Shown piece after piece: positions 48,208-57,473 of a stretch of 64,000 bases of DNA (positions are counted from its first letter, which is position 1; every line of letters begins with the position of its first letter). The notes beneath the pieces were generated by a model. It saw only the letters and a list, made by a program, of their open reading frames with translations, was not told where the DNA came from and ran no database searches. The translations under genes were made by a program, and so were the position numbers. Source of the stretch: JBGAJN01 sp044224905 (lineage in GTDB: Bacteria > Verrucomicrobiota > Verrucomicrobiia > Limisphaerales > JBGAJN01); the NCBI GenBank assembly GCA_044224905.1, contig JBGAJN010000001.1, positions 62,001-126,000 on the forward strand, in the 5' to 3' direction.

Positions 48208-48960
48208 TCAGTGTTTGGGAAAACTGGCGGTGGTCGGGGGCTGAGGGTTGGCGCTTTGGAGTAAATCAACCAAACCGTGATGATAAACGAAGCTCAGAAC
48301 GGCACCGGCAATTACGAAACCGATCGCCGGAATGGCCAAGCACGACGGTCCGAAACGGCTGTCGGCCATTTGACCGATCCAGCAACCCAAGCCGAAGGAA
48401 CCCACGATCGATATGAGGAAGCGCAGCTTCCAACCTTCCACTTGGCGATGCCGAATCCAATGCCCCAGCATGACTCCAATGTCGGTCATGATTCCGGTGA
48501 CGTGCGTGGTGCGAATCATCAAGCCGCAGTAACTGCTCGACATCGCATTTTGGAGACCACAGGCCATGGAGACCGCCGGAAGAGCGAGTCGTTGTTTTCC
48601 GATGAGCAGCAGCGTGGCCGCACCGAGCAGCGCTCCCTCCACCATCATTGCGACGCCATAGCGTCGGCCGGGAATCAACTTCCACGCGCCGACGATGACG
48701 CCGTTGAGCGCCGCGCCCAACAAGAAACCGAGGATAATGGTCGCGGCGGAAAACGCATCGCTCCATTGGTTCTTCGCCGTGTCCATGCCGAAGTGGGAGA
48801 TCGCCCCCGTCATGTGACTGACCGGAGTAGAAAAGAAGCCCAGCGCAACCGAATTGATGAAGCCTGCCGTACAGGCCAGCGCGAGCGCGCCCGGCACAAG
48901 CAGGCGCACCTGCTTGAATGCATTGGGCTTCTCCAATGGCTGCGGATGTGAGTAAGGCAT
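48208..48960 (-). CDS. YoaK/DUF1275-family membrane protein in the cys operon
   Basis: The 250-residue protein has about six to seven membrane helices and the DUF1275 motifs FINSVALGFF...SHMTGAI near the first helices, then MACGLQNAMSSSYCGLMIRTTHVTGIMTDIG. The family is found in many bacteria and its substrate is unknown. It stands 33 bases after cysI and 21 before cysH, so transport linked to sulfur assimilation is a reasonable guess (inference only). Confidence 0.85.
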   Translation of the reverse strand: MPYSHPQPLEKPNAFKQVRLLVPGALALACTAGFINSVALGFFSTPVSHMTGAISHFGMDTAKNQWSDAFSAATIILGFLLGAALNGVIVGAWKLIPGRRYGVAMMVEGALLGAATLLLIGKQRLALPAVSMACGLQNAMSSSYCGLMIRTTHVTGIMTDIGVMLGHWIRHRQVEGWKLRFLISIVGSFGLGCWIGQMADSRFGPSCLAIPAIGFVIAGAVLSFVYHHGLVDLLQSANPQPPTTASFPKH

Positions 48961-48993
48961 GGGCTGCTGGGACGATCACCGCGCTAGCGATGC

Positions 48994-50679
48994 TCAATTC
49001 GTTGCCGCCGGCTGTTCTTTCAAAAACACCCGATCGCACCAGTCACCGAAACGTTCGCCGGCGTTCCGCTCTTTCGCATACCGCGTGAGCACGGGGCGGA
49101 GTTCGTTTTCGATCTCAGGATCTTTCACGACGTCTTTCCAGAGTTTGTTGAGACGGGTTCCCGGCGCATTGCCACCGAGCCAGACTTGATAGCGCCCCGG
49201 CGCTTTGCCGACGAACGCGATCTCCGCCATGTAGGGACGGGCGCAACCATTCGGGCAACCGGTCGAGCGAATAATGATCTCTTCGCTGGCGATGCCGGCT
49301 TCCGCGCAGAGCTTCTCAATGCGATCCACGAGACCGGGCAACATGCGTTCCGATTCGGCAAGCGCGAGGCCGCACGTGGGCAAAGCCGGGCAAGCCATCG
49401 ACGCAGCGTGCATCACCGAAGTTTGGTTGTCGGTCTTCACGCCATGCTCGGCAAGAAGCGCGGTAATCGCGGCCTTGTCTGACTCAGGCACGTTCGCGAC
49501 GAGAACGTTTTGATTCGCTGACAAACGGAATTCGACGTGACCGAACTTTTCCGCAACGCGGCGCAAGGCGGTTTTCATCCGCAAGGAGCCGGTGTCCTTG
49601 ATGCGGCCAGTCTCAACGAAGAGCGTGAGAAACCAAGTGCCATCAAGCGCCTTGTGCCAGCCGTAAGTATCACCGCTCGTCGTAAACTTGTAGTTCTTGG
49701 CGGGACCGAATTTGACACCCGCACGCTTTTCGATTTCCGCACGAGTCCAATCCACGCCACGTTCCGCGACGACGTATTTGAGGCGGGCGTGTTTGCGATC
49801 CGTACGATCACCGAAGTCGCGGTGGATTGTGAGAACCGCTTTGGCGATGTCTTCGATTTTTTCCGGCGTAAAGAAGCCGATCACATCGGCAAGGCGTGGG
49901 TACGTCGCACTATTGCCGTGACTGCGGCCCATGCCACCGCCAACGACGAGGTTGTAGCCAACGAGTTGGCCATTCTCGACGATGGCGATGAAGCCAAGGT
50001 CGTTGGTGAACACGTCCATGTCATTCACTGGCGGCATCACGAAGGCGGTCTTGAACTTCCGCGGCAGGTAGGTCTTGCCGTAAAGCGGATCTACGAAGTT
50101 CTTGTTCTTTGGGTCTTCGAGATTGAGTTGCACGCCATCAATCCAGATGGAGTGATAAGCACCGGTCTTTGGCGCGAGCGTTTCCACGAGACGCTGGACG
50201 TCTTTCATCATTTGCGCGCGCGCTTTCGTTTGCGTCGGCGTCGGCGAAGCGGTGATGTTGCGATTCACGTCGCCGCAAGCGGCCAAGGTGGAGAGCAGCG
50301 ACTCGTTGATCTTTTTCACGAGCGGTCCCAAACCCTGCATCACGACTCCGTGGAACTGAATGCTCTGGCGGGTCGTGATGCGCAGCGTGTTATTGCCGTA
50401 GTTCGTCGCGAGATCGTCGAAAGTGATCCACTGATTGGCGTTCATCACGCCGCCGGGGATGCGCCCGCGGATCATCATCATGAACTTCTTGCCGGTCTTG
50501 CGCAGATCGCGGTCATCCTGCTGGTAAATGCCGTGGAACTTGATGAACTGCTGATCGTCCTCAGAAAACTGGTCGGTTCCCGACGCAACGGTCGCGGCAA
50601 TATTGCCGGCGAGCGTAGGGATCGCCTCTTTGATAACTTCATTGCGTGTCGGCTTGGCGGGCGACTCAGTTGTAATCAT
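48994..50679 (-). CDS. cysI: Sulfite/nitrite reductase-type haemoprotein, sulfite reductase
   Basis: The 561-residue protein reduces sulfite to sulfide using sirohaem coupled to a [4Fe-4S] cluster. Cluster ligands are in ACPALPTCG and STGCPNGCARPY; sirohaem and substrate arginines lie in MMMIRGRIPGG and LRITTRQSIQFHG. It fits NADPH-type CysI rather than the fused plant enzyme, yet no cysJ flavoprotein is near, so the electron donor is unclear (ferredoxin or a distant CysJ). It is the first gene of a six-gene operon and its start codon lies inside an inverted repeat. Confidence 0.94.
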   Translation of the reverse strand: MITTESPAKPTRNEVIKEAIPTLAGNIAATVASGTDQFSEDDQQFIKFHGIYQQDDRDLRKTGKKFMMMIRGRIPGGVMNANQWITFDDLATNYGNNTLRITTRQSIQFHGVVMQGLGPLVKKINESLLSTLAACGDVNRNITASPTPTQTKARAQMMKDVQRLVETLAPKTGAYHSIWIDGVQLNLEDPKNKNFVDPLYGKTYLPRKFKTAFVMPPVNDMDVFTNDLGFIAIVENGQLVGYNLVVGGGMGRSHGNSATYPRLADVIGFFTPEKIEDIAKAVLTIHRDFGDRTDRKHARLKYVVAERGVDWTRAEIEKRAGVKFGPAKNYKFTTSGDTYGWHKALDGTWFLTLFVETGRIKDTGSLRMKTALRRVAEKFGHVEFRLSANQNVLVANVPESDKAAITALLAEHGVKTDNQTSVMHAASMACPALPTCGLALAESERMLPGLVDRIEKLCAEAGIASEEIIIRSTGCPNGCARPYMAEIAFVGKAPGRYQVWLGGNAPGTRLNKLWKDVVKDPEIENELRPVLTRYAKERNAGERFGDWCDRVFLKEQPAATN

Positions 50680-50704
50680 AAGTTAGTAACTAATGTTGCT
50701 TATG
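50677..50704. promoter_or_regulatory. Nested inverted repeat over the cysI start
   Basis: CATAAG (50677-50682) and CTTATG (50699-50704) form an outer inverted repeat around a perfect eleven-base palindrome TTAGTAACTAA (50683-50693). The outer arm includes the cysI start codon. It looks like an operator for a dimeric repressor of the sulfur operon; the regulator is not identified. Confidence 0.45.
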
Positions 50705-50978
50705 TAAGCTCTGCGGAGGCGATTGTCAAATCGCGAATAGTGATTGTGCCGACACATTGCGCGAAAGGCAATTCCGTGTTTTGCCGATTGTAACGGGGAA
50801 AACAATTGCCTTTTCACTGGTGGTTTGGGATTTTGCTGAAATTCTGCGATGGATTCCGTTTGAACCCGACGGGTTGATTCGACCGGTCGTCGCTGAATAA
50901 ACTGTTTCGAAAAAGTGAACTACGAGCCACTTGGCCGACTGGTAGGCAGGGTGGGCAATTGCTGAAAGCCGAAAAACT

Positions 50979-51929
50979 ATGTCGTTTTGGACAAACAAAC
51001 GGGTGATGGTGACGGGTGGCGGCGGATTCTTGGGCAGCCACGTCGTGGAAAAACTGGCCGCGCGCGGAGTGGATAAACCCTTCGTCGTGCGCAGCAAGGA
51101 TTACAACCTCGCGACCGAAGCGGACGTGATTCGCCTGTTCAAGGAACACCAAGCCGACGTAGTGCTGCATCTCGCCGGACTCGTTGGCGGAATTCTTCCG
51201 AACAAAGAAAAGCCCGCGGACTATTTTTACCAAAACCTCATGATGGGCACGCTCATGCACCACTATTCATGGCGCAATGGAGTGAAAAAGTTCATCGCCG
51301 CGGGCGCCGGTTGCGGCTATCCGGAAACGGCGCCGAATCCGCTCAAAGAAACATCTTTCTGGGACGGCTTCCCGCAAAAAGAAAGCGCCCCCTACTCGCT
51401 CGCCAAGCGCTTGCTCAGCATCCAGTCGGAGGCCTACTTCCGGCAGCACGGTTTCGTTTCCGTGATCACCATTCCGGGCAACATTTACGGCCCGTACGAC
51501 AACTTCAACCTCCTCGATGCGCACGTGATCCCGGCGCTCTGCCGCAAGTTCGTCGAAGCGACTGACAGCAAGGCTCCCTCCGTCGAAGTGTGGGGCACGG
51601 GCAAAGCCGCGCGCGACTTCGTCTACGCCGGCGACGTTGCTGAAGGCATTCTGCTCGCTGCGGAAACGCAGAACCAATACAACCTCATCAATCTGAGTTC
51701 CGGCCGCGAAACCTCCATCCGCGAAATCGTCGAGATGCTCAAGCGCGTTACTGGCTTCGCTGGTGAAATTGCGTGGAACACCAATCGCCCCGACGGTCAG
51801 ATGCATCGCAAGTTCGACGTCAGCAAGGCGAAGGAAGTTCTCGGTTGGCAGGTGAAGACCGACCTCGAAGCCGGCCTGCGCCTCACTACCGACTGGTATC
51901 GCAAACATCAGGCTGGAGCCCGCAAATGA
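50979..51929 (+). CDS. GDP-fucose synthase-like NAD-dependent epimerase/reductase
   Basis: The 316-residue SDR enzyme has the nucleotide-binding motif TGGGGFLGS (about 12-20), LHLAGLVGG, and the catalytic Tyr-Lys pair in PYSLAKRL. The order ADVVLHLAG, YFYQNLMMG and PGNIYGPYDNF matches GDP-L-fucose synthase-type enzymes acting on GDP-4-keto-6-deoxymannose. The next gene, a GHMP kinase, overlaps it by four bases, so both work in one nucleotide-sugar pathway. Related sugar epimerases are possible. Confidence 0.85.
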   Translation: MSFWTNKRVMVTGGGGFLGSHVVEKLAARGVDKPFVVRSKDYNLATEADVIRLFKEHQADVVLHLAGLVGGILPNKEKPADYFYQNLMMGTLMHHYSWRNGVKKFIAAGAGCGYPETAPNPLKETSFWDGFPQKESAPYSLAKRLLSIQSEAYFRQHGFVSVITIPGNIYGPYDNFNLLDAHVIPALCRKFVEATDSKAPSVEVWGTGKAARDFVYAGDVAEGILLAAETQNQYNLINLSSGRETSIREIVEMLKRVTGFAGEIAWNTNRPDGQMHRKFDVSKAKEVLGWQVKTDLEAGLRLTTDWYRKHQAGARK

Positions 51930-52948
51930 GCATTTTCTATCGTGCTAAATCGCCGCTGCGCATCAGTTTTGCCGGCGGCGGAACCGACATCGAACCCGTC
52001 TTTCGCGAAATCGGCGGCGCGGTGCTCGTCAGCACGATCGATAAGTACAGCTACGTCTCCATCAGCCCGCGCACGGATCACAAGATCTCGATTCGCTCGC
52101 TCGACTACAACATGGAGGTGGAATACCACCGCGAGGAAAAGCCGCTCTACAACAACGTGCTCGACCTTCCAAAAGCGTGCATCGAAGAAGTCGGCACCGA
52201 CGAAGGCTTGGACATTTGCCTGCAGACGGAAGCGCCTCCTGGAAGCGGCCTCGGCAGTTCGTCCTCGATGATCACCGCGTTGCTCGGCGGGCTTCTCAGC
52301 CGGACCAAGCGCCACATTGACCACTACAAACTCGCCGAAATGGCCTATCACGTGGAACGCGTGAAGATGGCCATCAGCGGCGGCAAGCAGGACCAATACG
52401 CCTGCGCCTTCGGCGGCTTCAACCTGATCGAGTTTCACAAGAACGATGACGTGGAAGTAACTCCACTCCGTCTGCGCCCCGACATCTGGAACGATTTGGA
52501 AAGCCACTGCATGCTGTGCTTCACCGGCCAGACCCGCTTCTCGGCGAACCTGATCAACAAACAAGTCAGCGCGTTCGGCGAGAAAAAAGGCGAAAGCCGC
52601 GCGGGCACCGAAGCTCTCCGCCAATTGTGCTACGAAGCCAAGACTCTGTTGGTGAAAGGCAAGATTTTCGAGTTCGGCCAGATGCTCCACCGCTCCGGCG
52701 TGGAGAAGAAGCGCATGAACCCCGAGACCACCAATCCGCAGATCGACGCCTTATACGACGCCGCGCGCAAGCACGGTGCGATGGGCGGCAAGATTCTCGG
52801 CGCCGGCGGTGGCGGCTACTTGCTGCTGCTCGTTCCGTTGGACCGCAAGAAAGCCGTGAAGGACGCGCTCGAAGAACTCGGCGGTCGTTTCATGTCCTTC
52901 AGCTTCACCCACGACGGCGTGCAAACCTGGACTAGCACCTGTCCCTAA
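51926..52948 (+). CDS. GHMP-family sugar kinase (HddA/LmbP-like)
   Basis: I start at the ATG in ATGA shared with the epimerase stop; the open frame extends upstream but antisense-like. The 340-residue kinase opens with RAKSPLRISFAGGGTDIEPV and has the ATP loop PPGSGLGSSSSM and a C-terminal GAGGGGYLLLL motif. This set is typical of D-glycero-D-manno-heptose-7-phosphate kinase and related anomeric sugar kinases. Heptose or fucose activation for surface glycans is likely. Confidence 0.87.
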   Translation: MSIFYRAKSPLRISFAGGGTDIEPVFREIGGAVLVSTIDKYSYVSISPRTDHKISIRSLDYNMEVEYHREEKPLYNNVLDLPKACIEEVGTDEGLDICLQTEAPPGSGLGSSSSMITALLGGLLSRTKRHIDHYKLAEMAYHVERVKMAISGGKQDQYACAFGGFNLIEFHKNDDVEVTPLRLRPDIWNDLESHCMLCFTGQTRFSANLINKQVSAFGEKKGESRAGTEALRQLCYEAKTLLVKGKIFEFGQMLHRSGVEKKRMNPETTNPQIDALYDAARKHGAMGGKILGAGGGGYLLLLVPLDRKKAVKDALEELGGRFMSFSFTHDGVQTWTSTCP

Positions 52949-52967
52949 TCGCCCCTCAACCATACTC

Positions 52968-53810
52968 ATGAGCTTCAATGCTGTCGGTCACATGCTCCGC
53001 GAACGCACGGGGATTATCAAATACGCCATCGCCCGCGGGACGCTGGGCGGATCGTTTTCCGCGTTCGCGAAGAACCTGCTACGCCCGCCATACACCGTTT
53101 TGGGCCGGCGAAAAATCCGCAAGGTTGAACAAGACGGCGAATTCCAACTCATCTACATCGAAGGTTTCGATCAGGCCCTTACCTATCCTGCCGGCTATAA
53201 TTTGCTTCATATCGAGATGGTCTTGATGGAGCAGCTGTATCCCTGGCAGTGGCACAATTACAACTACGCTGGAACCGTGATCGAACCGGGCGACGTGGTC
53301 ATGGATTGCGGATGTGCGGAAGGAATCTTCCCGTTTCTCCACGCGCGCACGGTCAAGCAGGTCGTCTGCATCGAGCCCTTGCCCGATTTCCAAAAATGCC
53401 TTCGCCGGACCTTCAAGAATACGCCGAACGTCGAGATCGTCCCTGTCGCCATCGGTGACAAGCCGGGCACCGCTTATATCCGTTCCGAAATCGGCAACTC
53501 GATGATTGTCACCACGCCAACGCCCCATCCCGTGCAGATCGACACCATCGACAACATCTGCGGCCGCATGAATCTCGCCGTGAGCTACCTCAAGGCGGAC
53601 ATGGAAGGCTTCGAAGTGGCCGCACTGCGCGGTGCGCGGGAAACCATTCGCAAGCACAAGCCGAAGATCGCGATGACCACCTATCACGATCCCGCGCACG
53701 CGGAACAAATGGCCGCCATCGTTCGCGAATGCCATCCCGGCTACAAAATCAAATTCAAAGGCATCGTCGGCGAAGCCGGCCATCCGTTCATGATGCACGC
53801 GTGGGTATAA
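52968..53810 (+). CDS. FkbM-family methyltransferase
   Basis: The 280-residue protein has a short N-terminal region and a SAM-dependent Rossmann core: VVMDCGCAEGIFPFLHA (motif I), VVCIEPLPDFQKCLRR, VEIVPVAIGD, then IDNICG and LKADMEGFEVAALRGA with KPKIAMTTYH. These are the FkbM hallmarks. It likely O-methylates a sugar of the glycan made by this cluster. It follows the kinase gene by 19 bases. A palindromic element separates it from the next epimerase. Confidence 0.87.
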   Translation: MSFNAVGHMLRERTGIIKYAIARGTLGGSFSAFAKNLLRPPYTVLGRRKIRKVEQDGEFQLIYIEGFDQALTYPAGYNLLHIEMVLMEQLYPWQWHNYNYAGTVIEPGDVVMDCGCAEGIFPFLHARTVKQVVCIEPLPDFQKCLRRTFKNTPNVEIVPVAIGDKPGTAYIRSEIGNSMIVTTPTPHPVQIDTIDNICGRMNLAVSYLKADMEGFEVAALRGARETIRKHKPKIAMTTYHDPAHAEQMAAIVRECHPGYKIKFKGIVGEAGHPFMMHAWV

Positions 53811-53813
53811 TGG

Positions 53814-53888
53814 TAGGAGCCGACGTAAGGAGGCTCTGACTTTTTCCCTCGCACGAACATCAGTGAGCCTCATCTCTACGGCTCCGAC
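53814..53888. repeat. Long imperfect inverted repeat between sugar genes
   Basis: The left arm (53816-53836, GGAGCCGACGTAAGGAGGCT) and right arm (53865-53885, GAGCCTCATCTCTACGGCTC) are nearly complementary over 21 bases around a 28-base loop with a T-run. It fills the whole gap between two genes. It looks like a dispersed palindromic element. Confidence 0.68.
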
Positions 53889-53906
53889 CCACCAAATAGC
53901 TTTCCC

Positions 53907-54920
<1,014 letters not shown>

Positions 54921-54944
54921 GGACTCGGCGCGGGCCGAGGCGCT

Positions 54945-54996
54945 GGTAGCGACATCGCGCTGCGATGTCCGGTCGGCGCAGCGCGCCGACCCTACC
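54945..54996. repeat. Two-hairpin palindromic element
   Basis: An outer pair GGTAG/CTACC encloses two perfect hairpins: GACATCGC/GCGATGTC (54951-54969) and GTCGGCGC/GCGCCGAC (54972-54990). It fills the gap between the epimerase and the convergent beta-helix gene and may act as a bidirectional barrier. Confidence 0.72.
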
Positions 54997-56676
54997 TCAC
55001 GGTGCAACGATTCGGTAGAAGCGTGCGCTGCTCGAAGCGTTGGTATCGGCGAATTGATGCAGGCCTCCACCGAGCGGCGTGGTGGGACCGAGGTTGATCC
55101 AATTGGTGGCAGGAATATTCGTAGCGACTTGGAGAATGAAGCTGACGTTGGGCACGTTCGTGAACGTGAATTGGAAGGTGCCATTGGTGAACAGCGGCGG
55201 CGCGGCAAAATGGAATTCATTGTGTTCGACTGCGCCGATGTCCACGTGCGCGCCGAACCGTCGTGGGAGGCCGCGCTGATCGGTGGTGAGATTCGAGGGT
55301 GCGTCGAGTAAGGCGTCATCGCCGGCATCGATGGCGGGGCTGCCGGGAAGTAACGCGCAAGTGGGTGTGGGGCCGCCATTGTCCGTGAGCACACCGAGCA
55401 ATGGATCAACTAATCCCGAAGCAGGCGTCCCGATGAGGTCGCTATTCGTTCCAATAGTAAAACCGGTGCTTCCACTCGAATCACCAATAAGGTTATGCCC
55501 TAGAGTTGTAAACAGCCCCGAGACATCCGTCGGCGGGTTCACGATGCCGCCGTTGCCGGCAACGTTGGCTGCGACAATCGTATTCCGGAGCTGAGCCGAA
55601 GATTCGCCGGCGCTATTGTAGATACCGCCAATTGAGGGATGGGCGAATCTACCGGAACCGAAATTCGAAATCGTGCCATAGCGGCCACCGAAATTCCCGT
55701 TGATCGTCGAACTTACAAAGTTAACTATTCCAGTTGTACGCACTCCGCCGCCTTGGCCCCCGATGCCATTCAGGGTGCCATCACCACCACTCCCGCCATA
55801 ATTGCCTGAGATGGTGCACAGCGTCCCAGTAAGTATACCGGAGTTGAAAATCGCTCCGCCATCGCCTCCGTTACCCACTAGAATGGAACCCAGCAAGTTA
55901 CCCGGTGGTGAAAGCGATGCGCCTCTCGAGCTGCCACCTCCTTTTCCGGCCCGATTGCCGCTGAATGTGGAAGACAGCACCGTTAGCGTGCCTTGGTTGA
56001 AGACGCCGCCACCGTTGCCACCATTGCCAGCAGAAGCCCCAGTGCCCGCGATATTTGTGGTGAAGATGCAATTTGTTAGACTTAGCAATCCGGCGTTGAA
56101 CACACCACCGCCGTCACCTCCGTTCCCTCCGGTAGCACTGCACATGTCGCAACTGCGATTCCCGCCGGTTCCAGCCTTATTTCCAACTAGAGCACAACCA
56201 GTCAGACTTAAAGTACCGGCGTTGAAAACTCCGCCGCCGGGCTCTCCGGGGTAACCGGCGGGTGTGCCCAACTGTCCATCCGCCGCTTTACCATCTCGGA
56301 TCATCAAGCCGGAAATCGCCACTGTGATGTTGGATGAGATATTGAACACGCGGCTATTGGTATTGCCGCTGATCGCGAGGTTGGTCGCGCCGGGGCCGAG
56401 GACGGTGAGATCGTTCGTGAGGAAGAGTTCGCCGGTGGTCAGCGTTATCGTGCCGTTGGTGGCGAAAGTGATTGTATCTCCAGACGCAGTATTGGTGATG
56501 AACTGGCGGAGCGTGCCGGGACCATCATCGGCGAGGTTCGTGACTACAAGCGTCGCCGCGTTGGCGATGCCGTAGCTGCCGGGAGTCCATTGCGCAAATC
56601 CAACGAGCAGGATCAATTGAACAGCGACACCTTTCCGCAACCGTGTAAGGAGTCGCCCGAATGTTTGAGCGGTCAT
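54997..56676 (-). CDS. Secreted right-handed beta-helix protein, choice-of-anchor Q type
   Basis: The 559-residue protein has a long signal peptide region and then the typical start TNLADDGPGTLRQFIT, as in polymorphic surface proteins. The middle is made of glycine-rich parallel beta-helix turns (GGNGGDGGGVFNAGLLSLTNC). The part LLPGSPAIDAGDD...TDQRGLPRR with DIGAVEH is the choice-of-anchor Q signature. The last about 75 residues form a small beta domain, perhaps for sorting to the surface. Likely an exported adhesin-like protein. Confidence 0.85.
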   Translation of the reverse strand: MTAQTFGRLLTRLRKGVAVQLILLVGFAQWTPGSYGIANAATLVVTNLADDGPGTLRQFITNTASGDTITFATNGTITLTTGELFLTNDLTVLGPGATNLAISGNTNSRVFNISSNITVAISGLMIRDGKAADGQLGTPAGYPGEPGGGVFNAGTLSLTGCALVGNKAGTGGNRSCDMCSATGGNGGDGGGVFNAGLLSLTNCIFTTNIAGTGASAGNGGNGGGVFNQGTLTVLSSTFSGNRAGKGGGSSRGASLSPPGNLLGSILVGNGGDGGAIFNSGILTGTLCTISGNYGGSGGDGTLNGIGGQGGGVRTTGIVNFVSSTINGNFGGRYGTISNFGSGRFAHPSIGGIYNSAGESSAQLRNTIVAANVAGNGGIVNPPTDVSGLFTTLGHNLIGDSSGSTGFTIGTNSDLIGTPASGLVDPLLGVLTDNGGPTPTCALLPGSPAIDAGDDALLDAPSNLTTDQRGLPRRFGAHVDIGAVEHNEFHFAAPPLFTNGTFQFTFTNVPNVSFILQVATNIPATNWINLGPTTPLGGGLHQFADTNASSSARFYRIVAP

Positions 56677-56745
56677 AGTTTTTCAGTCCCTTGCTTCGCC
56701 GCAGTTTCTTAACATTCGGGCGACGCGCCGGCAATCTTCAATCCC

Positions 56746-57276
56746 TCACCCCGGCACGACGACACTCACCGGATTGCTCCATTGTCCGACCTGATGGTCG
56801 TCCACGCGGTAGATGACGCGGTAAATCCATTTAAATCCGTCAAATTCTTCGGAATTTGGCATAATCCTCAGGGAATCAGGGTCTTGCCGCTCCGGAAGCA
56901 TGTCCTTTCCGGCAAAAAGGATGTCGGTTTTCACAAAACAGACATCGGTTTTGACGAAACTGACATCCTTTTCGTCCAATCTGACATTGTCTCGAGCCAA
57001 CCTGACATTGTTTTCGCTGAACCTGACATCAGGTTGGAGCGGGAAGACATTGTCCGCAGCCGCCACGACATCAGGTTGAGCAGCCATGACATCATCCCCG
57101 GCGCGGCTGACATCATTTGCGGTGGACCTGATATCAGGCGCGGCTGGCCATACATCGTACCGGAGCGGCCTGACATCAGACCGGACGCGGCAGACATCAG
57201 CCGCGGTGAACCTGACATCGGGCCCGCTCTGGAAGACATCATCTCCGCCAGATCTGACATCCTTTCCGGCGAACAA
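56746..57276 (-). CDS. Heptad-repeat frame with fibronectin-like tail (uncertain gene)
   Basis: The minus-strand frame is open from 57405 to the stop at 56746; the first start-like codon is a TTG at 57276, giving 176 residues. The N-terminal two thirds are heptads of the form x-D-V-x-x-x-x, made by the 21-bp repeat. The last about 45 residues (MPNSEEFDGFKWIYRV, then DDHQVGQWSNPVSVVVPG) are not repetitive and read like the last strands of a fibronectin type III domain. I suspect a gene fragment that was extended by the repeat. Expression is doubtful. Confidence 0.35.
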   Translation of the reverse strand: MFAGKDVRSGGDDVFQSGPDVRFTAADVCRVRSDVRPLRYDVWPAAPDIRSTANDVSRAGDDVMAAQPDVVAAADNVFPLQPDVRFSENNVRLARDNVRLDEKDVSFVKTDVCFVKTDILFAGKDMLPERQDPDSLRIMPNSEEFDGFKWIYRVIYRVDDHQVGQWSNPVSVVVPG

Positions 57277-57345
57277 GACATTGGACCGGAGCGGAAAGAC
57301 ATCGCCAGCGTTGGATCCGAGATCATCCGCGGCCGTCCAGACGTG
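56920..57345 (+). repeat. Tandem repeat of about twenty 21-bp units
   Basis: GACAT or a one-base variant recurs every 21 bases without exception from 56941 to 57340 (56941, 56962, 56983 ... 57298, 57319, 57340), with a GATGT form at 56920. Outside these five to six bases the units diverge strongly, with a weak GC-rich centre near CCGG. Both strands are open over most of it. The plus frame reads x-D-I-x-x-x-x heptads. The constant core at two-helical-turn spacing could be a protein-binding array rather than a coding repeat. Confidence 0.92.
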
Positions 57346-57417
57346 ACCTCCAGCGGTTAATCCTTTTGGCGATGTAACTAAGGCAAGTGTCGAACCTTGT
57401 CGCAGCTAGTCCCCGCA

Positions 57418-57450
57418 GAAAAACCAAAGGCCCGGACGAATCCGGGCCTT
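57418..57450 (-). terminator. Rho-independent terminator of rho
   Basis: AAGGCCCGGA-TTCG-TCCGGGCCTT forms a perfect ten-pair stem on the minus strand and is followed by TTGGTTTTTC. It lies 24 bases after the rho stop. Confidence 0.82.
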
Positions 57451-57473
57451 AGTGGGTTCTAAGTTGGTTCGCT

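Noticed and set aside
56782..57360. 192-residue plus-strand protein of DI heptads
   Set aside because: It is open because the repeat length is a multiple of three. There is no signal, and the minus frame has the more protein-like tail.
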